From NCBI GenBank assembly GCA_963772805.1, contig CAVYYU010000002.1, forward strand, positions 372,001-436,000: 64,000 bases of DNA, given 5' to 3'. This document shows positions 1 to 7,229 of the stretch, piece after piece (within the stretch, counting starts at the first letter, position 1; each line of letters opens with the position of its first letter). The position numbers were made by a program, and so were the translations under genes. This stretch comes from Legionella_A sp963772805 (lineage in GTDB: Bacteria; Pseudomonadota; Gammaproteobacteria; Legionellales; Legionellaceae). The notes under the pieces were generated by a model that saw only the letters and a list, made by a program, of their open reading frames with translations, ran no database searches and had not been told where the DNA came from.

Positions 1-1522
1 GCCTAGCATAGAAATGCGCAGATCTGGTTGGGTATCGTTTGGCTAGAGCCGCCGCTTCCTCAGATAAAAACGCTATTTCACCTGCTTTAGGTATAAAATA
101 GTTTTGTTTAGAATTAGTCTCTAATAATATGGCGGTTTCTTCACCTGTCAACGCTTGTCTCTTGTTTTTTTTCTTAACGGCAACGGCTCGTTGCTCATCA
201 ATTAATGAAGCAATAGAAGCCCAAGTATTATGAACAATCCCATCAACAACTGCGGATTCACTGGTTTCAGGATCCGCCGGCTTACGAATAACCGAATAAC
301 ATTTATCTTCGCTAGGAATTTCCTTCCACGCACTTGCAGCATCAACCGTCCAATCCATCAACCAAACTGCAGGACCAACTATTATAAAAGCAGCTAAGCC
401 CGCGATATAACGCAAAATAGTCATGGGATTTAATAAGCCTGTATTTTCCTCAGGAAAAATATAGCCCGAAACAAAGCGAGGAATGTCACGAAACGAGCGT
501 TCACAATAAAGTTTTACACCATAGCCTAATTTATGTAATTTTGCTGAAGCAACTGTTGCGGTGGCACCACCAAGACAAGTTCCTTCCAAACCAATATGTT
601 GAGCCGGAACGCCCATAGCAAGCAAACGTTCAACTTGAGATATCACATCATCGACCATATTAGTGTGCGTCCAAACCATCCCTTTACTGTAATCAACACC
701 ACGGTAATTAAAGCCAATAATGGTAGCGCCTATTTTCTTTGCAGAAAGTCGCGAATCCTTAATATAATTTATATAATTTTGCTGCTGTGGCAAACATGAA
801 ATTACAAATTTGCGCTCATGCATCGGCTTTTTATGTTCGTTCTCGATTGATGTTTCAACGCAATCAAGCACTGAACCGTCAGTATTTTTCAGGGTAAAAA
901 ATTCCAAATTAACGTTAGATTTTCTATTGCTTACATTAAGAGGCTGCTCTCTTTTTTTAAGTTGCTCATTGAAATAATGAAGTAAGCCCTCATCCAAACT
1001 CTCTAGACCCTTAAAGTAAAGCTTATCACCGGAAAATTTGTTATTTATACATTTGTCGTCGGTTGAGGTTCCTGCAAGCAATGCATCAACCTCGAGTAGC
1101 ACGGCATCAATACGTTGCATATCAACTGGATTATTAGCAGAAAGATGTCGCTTTTTAATGGCATCCATAAATGGTAATTTGAAGATGGCGTTATTAAATT
1201 TCAGTAAATAATCCTTCAGAGCCTTATAGCTTTCATGAGGAAGGACATTAATTACAACAATGTTATCAGGCTCCTCCAATGAGTCGCATAAATTTATAAG
1301 ATGTGTCGATCTTTGTTTTTTAGTATAACTTGGGTTCAAAGCAAGAATTGTAATTAAACGTGCAAAGAAAAAAGAAATTACCCATCGTGGCAAGGAAAAA
1401 GGTATTCCTGCTATAAGACCCAAGACATCCCAAACACCTGCTTCAGGCTTCTGCAAACTAAAGTATCGATTTTTTTTTGTAAGCGTGACACCGTTTTTCA
1501 ATCGAATAAATTCTTTGCCCAC
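1..1522 (-). CDS. SidB/SdbA-like alpha/beta hydrolase, 3' end outside window
   Basis: The frame is open for 507 codons from a GTG at 1522 to the window edge, so the C-terminus is missing. GTG is chosen because a TGAGGT Shine-Dalgarno sits six bases upstream and an in-frame stop lies just before it. Residues 240-330 have an alpha/beta hydrolase core: FNYRG at 271-275, then GTCLG at 314-318, a nucleophile elbow with Cys316 where Ser is usual. A following ERSF...RFVSGYI stretch resembles the region after the elbow in the Legionella SidB/SdbA family of Dot/Icm substrates (recalled, not searched). A hydrophobic segment lies near residues 371-390. Inference: a translocated lipase- or esterase-like effector. 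It could instead be a non-secreted hydrolase. A PmrA-like promoter lies upstream. Confidence 0.72.
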   Translation of the reverse strand, partial: MGKEFIRLKNGVTLTKKNRYFSLQKPEAGVWDVLGLIAGIPFSLPRWVISFFFARLITILALNPSYTKKQRSTHLINLCDSLEEPDNIVVINVLPHESYKALKDYLLKFNNAIFKLPFMDAIKKRHLSANNPVDMQRIDAVLLEVDALLAGTSTDDKCINNKFSGDKLYFKGLESLDEGLLHYFNEQLKKREQPLNVSNRKSNVNLEFFTLKNTDGSVLDCVETSIENEHKKPMHERKFVISCLPQQQNYINYIKDSRLSAKKIGATIIGFNYRGVDYSKGMVWTHTNMVDDVISQVERLLAMGVPAQHIGLEGTCLGGATATVASAKLHKLGYGVKLYCERSFRDIPRFVSGYIFPEENTGLLNPMTILRYIAGLAAFIIVGPAVWLMDWTVDAASAWKEIPSEDKCYSVIRKPADPETSESAVVDGIVHNTWASIASLIDEQRAVAVKKKNKRQALTGEETAILLETNSKQNYFIPKAGEIAFLSEEAAALAKRYPTRSAHFYAR

Positions 1523-1588
1523 ATTGATACCTCATAAAATATTAAAAATCACCCATACAGGGGGCTTCATGCCATAAAATATATTCAG

Positions 1589-1621
1589 ATTATACTTATG
1601 GATGCTTAAAGGATTCTTAAG
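1589..1621 (-). promoter_or_regulatory. PmrA-like box and -10 element
   Basis: On the minus strand, CTTAAG (1621-1616), five bases, then TTTAAG (1610-1605) match the enterobacterial PmrA pattern YTTAAK-N5-YTTAAK in both halves. A perfect TATAAT (1594-1589) follows after ten bases, and there is no good -35. This is the layout of a response-regulator-activated promoter. The hydrolase GTG lies about 67 bases downstream. Confidence 0.6.
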
Positions 1622-1746
1622 GAGCCGGTAGATAAATATACCTTCTGTCTCGTCCTCTGCGGGTCGTACAAAAGCTTGGCAATAGATTTTTAGTTCAAAT
1701 CAACTGGATATAAACCTAGTGGCTCTGGTTTTCATGGTTGCTATTT

Positions 1747-1775
1747 TTGTGAAAACAAGAATCTTGATGTATACT
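1747..1775 (+). promoter_or_regulatory. sigma-70 type promoter of the lipoprotein gene
   Basis: TTGTGA (1747-1752) and TATACT (1770-1775) are 17 bases apart. A start near 1782 would give a leader of about 25 bases carrying the AAGGA ribosome site of the lipoprotein gene. Confidence 0.45.
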
Positions 1776-1807
1776 TATTGTACATGTTATTGTGAAAGGA
1801 ATCCATC

Positions 1808-2059
1808 ATGAGAAACGTAATTTTTGCGCTTTCCATTATCTCGTCAGCGATGTTACTGAGCAGTTGTGGCGTAGTCACAACGGTATATGAACCCGCCTAT
1901 ACCAGCTATGGTGTAGTGTATGATTCCCCTGCCGACTGGGTTGATGGTGGTTATACTTATTATCCGAGATACCGTTATTACAATCCGCAAATGTATTACG
2001 GCGTAGATCGCGTGTATTACGGTTCTGGTATCTATAATCGCGGTTTTTACGGCTGGTAG
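1808..2059 (+). CDS. small Tyr-rich lipoprotein
   Basis: An 83-residue protein with a type II signal peptide: positive N-terminus, hydrophobic stretch and lipobox LSSC, with the lipidated Cys at residue 20. The mature part is rich in Tyr and Gly (YTYYPRYRYY type) with no known domain recognised. It is probably anchored in the outer membrane. An AAGGA site precedes the ATG, and the gene stands alone between its own promoter and a strong terminator. Function unknown. Confidence 0.8.
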   Translation: MRNVIFALSIISSAMLLSSCGVVTTVYEPAYTSYGVVYDSPADWVDGGYTYYPRYRYYNPQMYYGVDRVYYGSGIYNRGFYGW

Positions 2060-2076
2060 GTCGTATTAGGTTTCTG

Positions 2077-2122
2077 CCCCCTAACGCCTTTGGGCGCCAG
2101 GGGGGTAGATTTATTTATTTTT
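2077..2122 (+). terminator. Rho-independent terminator after the lipoprotein gene
   Basis: CCCCCT (2077-2082) pairs with AGGGGG (2099-2104), with an inner CGCC/GGCG stem. A T-rich run follows, up to the efp stop codon. Confidence 0.7.
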
Positions 2123-2692
2123 TTATTCTTTCGCGCGTGAAACATATTCGCCTTTGCGAGTGTCGACTTTGATCAACTCACCGGTTTGAACAAATAAAGG
2201 GACTCTTACCACCGCACCCGTTTCTAGCGTTGCAGGTTTGCCGCCACCGCCAGAGGTATCGCCTTTAAGACCTGGGTCTGTCTCGGTAATTGCCAAAACT
2301 ACGAATGTAGGTGGGGCCACTTGTAATGGTTCGTTATTCCACAGTGTGACGATACACATGTCTTGCTCTTTTAGCCACGGAGCTGCTTCTTCAACTGCTT
2401 CAGTACCGGCGGCATATTGCTCGAAATTTTCTGGAACCATGAAATGCCATTGCTCGCCGTCATTATATAAGTACTGCATTTCAACGTCGACCACATCGGC
2501 AGACTGTAGGCTTTCATTCGCTTTATAGGTACGCTCAACTACCCGACCGGTTTTGAGATTGCGAATTTTTACGCGGGTAAATGCTTGTCCTTTGCCTGGT
2601 TTGATAAACTCGAGGTCAACAATATTACAAGGCGAATTATCAATCATAACTTTCAAGCCGTTTTTTAATTCATTGGTACTGTAGTTTGCCAT
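2123..2692 (-). CDS. efp: translation elongation factor P
   Basis: EF-P relieves ribosomes stalled at polyproline. The 189-residue length is standard and the three-barrel sequence is clear from the N-terminal KOW-like domain onward. The modified lysine is Lys34 in the loop PGKGQA, the type that receives beta-lysine. The divergent neighbour is EpmB, which makes that beta-lysine; this arrangement is the same as in E. coli. The ligase EpmA is not in this window. Confidence 0.98.
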   Translation of the reverse strand: MANYSTNELKNGLKVMIDNSPCNIVDLEFIKPGKGQAFTRVKIRNLKTGRVVERTYKANESLQSADVVDVEMQYLYNDGEQWHFMVPENFEQYAAGTEAVEEAAPWLKEQDMCIVTLWNNEPLQVAPPTFVVLAITETDPGLKGDTSGGGGKPATLETGAVVRVPLFVQTGELIKVDTRKGEYVSRAKE

Positions 2693-2720
2693 TGGTGCTC
2701 CATGGTTGCGATTTTATTGC

Positions 2721-2750
2721 AATATAGGTAAAGTCCGTGAAGTTTACCAA
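2721..2750 (-). promoter_or_regulatory. probable efp promoter
   Basis: On the minus strand, TTGGTA (2750-2745) and TATATT (2726-2721) are separated by 18 bases, upstream of the efp ATG in the 71-base gap between efp and epmB. Confidence 0.4.
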
Positions 2751-2763
2751 GTCTGTATAATGA

Positions 2764-3750
2764 ATGCGAGATTCTATCCCCTGTTGGCAAAAACTTCTGG
2801 CACAAGGCTTTTCCTGTGCGTCGGAATTGCTGGCTTTTTTACAGTTGCCGTCTACGGCAAGTGAGCTAGCGGAAAAACAATTTAAAACGCGTGTGCCGCG
2901 TGGCTTTGTGGCCCTCATGCAGCCAGGTGATCGCTATGATCCTTTGTTATTGCAAGTGCTTGCAGTTGCGGAAGAATTACAACTTAGTGATGATTTTGTT
3001 ACCGATCCATTGCAGGAAATAGCCGTTAATCCGGTTAAAGGGCTTATTCACAAATATCACGGCCGGGTTCTACTGACATTAACCGGCGCGTGTGCTATCA
3101 ATTGCCGCTATTGTTTTAGACGCCATTTTCCCTATCAAGATAATAATCCGGGGCGCCAAGGCTGGCAGTCTGCGCTTGCGTACATTGCCAAAGATACCTC
3201 TATTCACGAAGTTATTTTGAGCGGGGGGGATCCGTTGCTGGCAAAAGACAATGTGTTGCAGTCCCTGCTAGAGCAATTGACGGCGATTCCTCATCTACGC
3301 ACTTTGCGTATTCACTCGCGTATCCCGGTGGTGTTGCCGGAGCGAATTAATCAAAGCCTGCTTGATATTCTTGCCGCAACGCCATTGCAAAAAGTGTTGG
3401 TATTGCATAGCAATCATCCGCGAGAACTTGATGTGCGTGTGGCCGATGCCTGTGCCAGTTTACGTGGTATTGGCTGTCATCTACTTAATCAGTCAGTTTT
3501 GTTAGCTGGTGTGAATGATAACGCGCAAGTATTAGCGACATTAAGTCATGCATTGTTTGCTTATGGTGTTATGCCGTACTACTTACATTTGCTGGATAAA
3601 GTACAGGGGGCGGCACATTTTGATATTCCTCTCGACCAGGCATTGAAAATTTATACGGAGTTACAGAGTTTATTACCCGGTTATCTGGTGCCGCGTCTCG
3701 CACGCGAAGAGGCCGGGAAAGAAAATAAAATGCTGGTTTTTGCCGAGTAA
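2764..3750 (+). CDS. epmB: EF-P-(R)-beta-lysine synthase (lysine 2,3-aminomutase)
   Basis: This radical SAM, PLP-dependent enzyme converts L-alpha-lysine to beta-lysine for EF-P modification. The cluster-binding motif CxxxCxxC is at Cys110, Cys114 and Cys117, followed by FRRHFPY, typical of EpmB. The SGGDPL and HSRIPV motifs and a lysine near the C-terminus (PLP candidate) are present. At 328 residues it is slightly short at the N-terminus compared with E. coli (342). An in-frame TGA directly precedes the ATG, so no longer start exists. No Shine-Dalgarno is visible, and a TATAAT at 2756-2761 abuts the start. Confidence 0.95.
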   Translation: MRDSIPCWQKLLAQGFSCASELLAFLQLPSTASELAEKQFKTRVPRGFVALMQPGDRYDPLLLQVLAVAEELQLSDDFVTDPLQEIAVNPVKGLIHKYHGRVLLTLTGACAINCRYCFRRHFPYQDNNPGRQGWQSALAYIAKDTSIHEVILSGGDPLLAKDNVLQSLLEQLTAIPHLRTLRIHSRIPVVLPERINQSLLDILAATPLQKVLVLHSNHPRELDVRVADACASLRGIGCHLLNQSVLLAGVNDNAQVLATLSHALFAYGVMPYYLHLLDKVQGAAHFDIPLDQALKIYTELQSLLPGYLVPRLAREEAGKENKMLVFAE

Positions 3751-3772
3751 TGATAGTGCTGCGTAGCCAGGA

Positions 3773-5836
3773 TTAGCCCTCGTTGTAAAGCTGCAGCAAG
3801 TGTTCTTGCGCGTTATACGTGCCGTGGTGTGCGGGCTTGTAAGTACCAGCGCTTTGCATTTCCCAGCAGTTGGTATTGTCTTTTAGATAATTTTTGAAAA
3901 TTTCGTTTTTAATGCGCTCGCGGCAAGCCACATCGAGGATGGGGAACATGATTTCAATTCGATTATAGAGGTTGCGCTCCATCAGGTCGGCACTGGAACA
4001 ATAATAATGCTCATCGCCGTCATAACGGAAATAATAAATACGATGGTGTTCGAGAAAGCGGCCGATAATTGATGTCACCCGAATGTTTTCCGATACCCCC
4101 TCAATCCCCGGACGCAGACAACAAACACTGCGTACGATTAAGTGTATTTTAACACCCGCTTGTGACGCTTTATACAGCGCCTGGATCATGGTGAGATCAG
4201 TTAAGCCATTCACTTTGATCATGATTTCTGCGTCCTTGCCGCTCTGCGCGACAAGGGCACATTCTTCAATAAACTGCAGCAGATTTTTTTGCAGCGTAAA
4301 CGGCGAATGACATAACTCTTTTAATTTGATCGTTTTACCCAGCCCCGTCAGTTGTTGGAAAATGAGTTGTATATCCATGGTAATAGCGGGGTGTGCAGTT
4401 AATAAACCGATGTCGGTGTAACTTTTAGCTGTTTGTTCGTGGTAATTACCCGTACCAAGATGCACATATCGTTTTAATTTGCTGTGTACGCGACGGACCA
4501 CCAGCGTCATTTTAGCATGGGTTTTAAAACCGACGACACCATAAAGCACCAGCACGCCTGCTTCATGCAGGCGGTTAGCAAGGCGCAGGTTTGATTCTTC
4601 ATCAAAGCGGGCACGAAGCTCAATGACCGCCGTGACTTCTTTGCCGGAACGTGCGGCTTCCACCAGGGCTTGTACCATGTCTGAGCCAAAGTGGGTGCGA
4701 TAAAGTGTTTGTTTGATTGCCAGAACATTGGGATCAGCGGCTGCCTGGCGGACAAAATCAACGACAACATCAAAACTTTGAAACGGGTGATGCAGCAGGA
4801 TATCTTGGGTATCAATAATATTAAACAGATTATGATTGTGCTTTAGTGTCGCAGGGTATTGTGGGGTAAACGGGGGATAGTTTAAATCTGGCCGTTTAAT
4901 GCTGTTAATAGCACTGACGTAGCGTTGTAAATTGACCGGCCCATCACAAGAATAGGCATCTTCGTGGCGCAGATGATATTTCTGTAACAGAAAGTCAGTG
5001 ATGCTGTCGGGACACTGTTTTTCAATTTCCAGCCGTACTACATGCCCGTAATGGCGTGAAAATAACTCGCGTTGTACGGCCACGGCTAAATCTTCCTCAG
5101 CGTCGTCATCGCTTAATGCCAGGTCGCTGTTGCGGGTCAGGCGAAACGCATAGCATCCGCTGATTTCCATCCCCGGGAAAAAGCTGTGGACATGCGTTTT
5201 GATAATTGAGGATAAATACACGAAGTCACTGCCTTCACCACAAAGCTCTGACGGGAGATGAATTACTCTGGGCAGCGAGCGTGGTGCGTGCACTACGGCG
5301 TAATTAATATTTCGGTCGAAGGCATCTTTACCGCTTAATGACACGATAAAATTCAAACTCTTGTTAAATAGCCGCGGTAAGGGATGTGCCAAATCAAGTG
5401 CTATCGGGCTTACAATCGGCAAAATTTCATTCATGAAGTAATGTTTTGCCCACAGATGAATATCGTCTGTCCACTCTTTCGTTTCATAAAAGTGGATATT
5501 TTCCTTTTTCATTGCGGGCAATAATTGCTTATTAAAAATAGAATATAGTTCATCAATAAGCCGATGAGATCTTTTGCTGAGTTGGGTTAATAGCTCATCC
5601 GCTCGCAAACCGTCGATACTTAGTTTGACTGATGCGATGGCTACCTTCTCTTTTAAGCCGGCAATACGAATTTCAAAAAATTCATCTAAATTACTGCTGC
5701 AAATACACAGGTAGCGCATGCGCTCCATGAGGGGGATGCGCTCATCTTGGGCAAGTTGTAAAACGCGCTCGTTAAACGCTAGTGCGGTAAATTCACGATT
5801 AATGTAATACTTGGGGTTATCCAGGGAGATAGTCAA
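3773..5836 (-). CDS. ppk: polyphosphate kinase 1
   Basis: PPK1 reversibly makes inorganic polyphosphate from ATP. The 687 residues match the family length. The N-terminal domain carries the signature SSNLDEFFEIR, and the C-terminal phospholipase-D-like domains contain FKTHAK, whose His near residue 438 corresponds to the phosphorylated His435 of E. coli. A second conserved block is LGTGNYH. No ppx gene is adjacent. It stands as a single gene, converging on epmB with only a 22-base gap, where a partial REP-like sequence lies. Confidence 0.97.
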   Translation of the reverse strand: MTISLDNPKYYINREFTALAFNERVLQLAQDERIPLMERMRYLCICSSNLDEFFEIRIAGLKEKVAIASVKLSIDGLRADELLTQLSKRSHRLIDELYSIFNKQLLPAMKKENIHFYETKEWTDDIHLWAKHYFMNEILPIVSPIALDLAHPLPRLFNKSLNFIVSLSGKDAFDRNINYAVVHAPRSLPRVIHLPSELCGEGSDFVYLSSIIKTHVHSFFPGMEISGCYAFRLTRNSDLALSDDDAEEDLAVAVQRELFSRHYGHVVRLEIEKQCPDSITDFLLQKYHLRHEDAYSCDGPVNLQRYVSAINSIKRPDLNYPPFTPQYPATLKHNHNLFNIIDTQDILLHHPFQSFDVVVDFVRQAAADPNVLAIKQTLYRTHFGSDMVQALVEAARSGKEVTAVIELRARFDEESNLRLANRLHEAGVLVLYGVVGFKTHAKMTLVVRRVHSKLKRYVHLGTGNYHEQTAKSYTDIGLLTAHPAITMDIQLIFQQLTGLGKTIKLKELCHSPFTLQKNLLQFIEECALVAQSGKDAEIMIKVNGLTDLTMIQALYKASQAGVKIHLIVRSVCCLRPGIEGVSENIRVTSIIGRFLEHHRIYYFRYDGDEHYYCSSADLMERNLYNRIEIMFPILDVACRERIKNEIFKNYLKDNTNCWEMQSAGTYKPAHHGTYNAQEHLLQLYNEG

Positions 5837-5875
5837 AACTGTGCTCCAATACTACATCGGTTCTTTGTAGATTAG

Positions 5876-6409
5876 TTAAGGTATCAGAAAAAAACAAATG
5901 GCAACAAATGCGACAAATCCCCAAAAAGGAGAAAGCTGCATAAAAGCCAATGCTAAAAAGAATATGACACAGGCTACGATCAATGAAAATGAGTAACTCA
6001 TCATAATGACGCCTTGTGCTATCGAGAAGGTGGCTGCGGCCAGCAATGCGAGGGCACCATATTGCACGGCAATCATAATTTTTCTGGTGAGTGGGGAGTC
6101 ATGACCGTTTAACCATTGGTAACCAACAAAAGCGAGAATAAGGCCTGGCAAATTTAAACAAGCGACTGCCAGCACCAAGCCAGCTAAGCCTGCTGCCTTG
6201 TAACCAATAAGGGCTGAAAGTTTGACGGCAGTTAAGCCGGGGAATAAAAAAGTGCCGCCCACCATGCGGATGAATTCTTCTTGCCCTAGCCAATGGCGGT
6301 AATTTACCGCTTCATATTCCAGTAATTTCAGCATGGAATTTCCACCGCCTAATGAAACCAGGCCTATCTTGCCGAAGCTGATAATGATGGAAAATAGTGT
6401 TTTAATCAT
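5876..6409 (-). CDS. CHR-family (chromate-type) transporter, single domain
   Basis: A 177-residue membrane protein with about five or six hydrophobic segments. The N-terminal pattern, SLGGGNSM with Glu-rich EEF following, then FPGLTAVKLSALIGYKAAG, is that of one CHR domain. Classical ChrA proteins have two such domains (about 400 residues). Short CHR proteins usually come in pairs, but no partner is seen here. The substrate could be chromate or another oxyanion. It lies 21 bases downstream of the 204-aa unknown gene and is probably co-transcribed with it. Confidence 0.75.
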   Translation of the reverse strand: MIKTLFSIIISFGKIGLVSLGGGNSMLKLLEYEAVNYRHWLGQEEFIRMVGGTFLFPGLTAVKLSALIGYKAAGLAGLVLAVACLNLPGLILAFVGYQWLNGHDSPLTRKIMIAVQYGALALLAAATFSIAQGVIMMSYSFSLIVACVIFFLALAFMQLSPFWGFVAFVAICFFLIP

Positions 6410-6430
6410 GATCCATATAATCCTTGCGTT

Positions 6431-7045
6431 CTAGATAGTCTTGAGAAAAGTCACATAGTCACAAGACGTCGCGTCATTCAGTAAGTGGTAGGCAATGGCT
6501 TCAACTGATGATGCCACGCGCGATTCAATACTTACACTGTAATATGTCTTATTGGCAGCAGTAAGCCTGGCTAACTCCAGTTTTGTTAGTGGTGTTGTGG
6601 CGAACTCATAAATTAAAGCTTCTTTTTCAACGTCTATTTTTCTGCCTTGCTCGTTGATAAGTGTTAATAGTGCTTGTGTGCTAAGCGTGTCACAACCTGG
6701 TAGCAGCGTATCGGCGGCCTGTTCGGCCAACTTTATTTTCTTGCCATAGGCAATAGCGAGCGCTGTTTTTTGCAGTATGGGTTTATAAACTACTTGTTCT
6801 CTACGTGTCTTAACATTGTAATTAGCATCCGCTAAAAGATAGTATGAGTCTTGCCGATGCTTGCTTTGGTAACGGGATAATTCCAGGAATCGGTCATCTA
6901 ATCCGTTTAGGGTGATGATTACGTTTTCAGGCCAAAAAAACCGCGCTTCCCAGCGTAACCCCTCTATGATAGGGGTTGGCGCACTTGGAAGTTGCAGCGG
7001 ATTATCACTATTGATTTCAAAATTCCACACTAGACGCTTGTTCAT
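6431..7045 (-). CDS. conserved hypothetical, possibly CYTH-like
   Basis: A 204-residue soluble protein, first gene of a probable two-gene unit with the CHR transporter. It alternates short beta-like stretches with charged residues: EARFFWPE near residue 33, VKTRREQVVYKP near 78, and a C-terminal YYSVSIESR. Regularly spaced Lys/Arg/Glu in strands is reminiscent of CYTH triphosphate-tunnel enzymes, but a canonical N-terminal ExExK is not evident. Treat the CYTH idea as a guess. No signal peptide or membrane segment is visible. Confidence 0.6.
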   Translation of the reverse strand: MNKRLVWNFEINSDNPLQLPSAPTPIIEGLRWEARFFWPENVIITLNGLDDRFLELSRYQSKHRQDSYYLLADANYNVKTRREQVVYKPILQKTALAIAYGKKIKLAEQAADTLLPGCDTLSTQALLTLINEQGRKIDVEKEALIYEFATTPLTKLELARLTAANKTYYSVSIESRVASSVEAIAYHLLNDATSCDYVTFLKTI

Positions 7046-7229
7046 AACTCAACGGTTAAACGGGTAAACGTTAACGCTATGGTATTCTTGGTATTGATGC
7101 AAGTTATCCTGGCATGATACAGCAAGAATGATGATGTATTTTTCGTTGTCTACTGGCATAAACCGTTGAATTAATATGTAATGTGCGTGATTATTCAGAA
7201 TAATAAAGATTGTGGAGATAGGGGTTGCT

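Noticed and set aside
596..799. 67-codon plus-strand frame
   Set aside because: Lies opposite the continuous 507-codon hydrolase frame and has no ribosome site.
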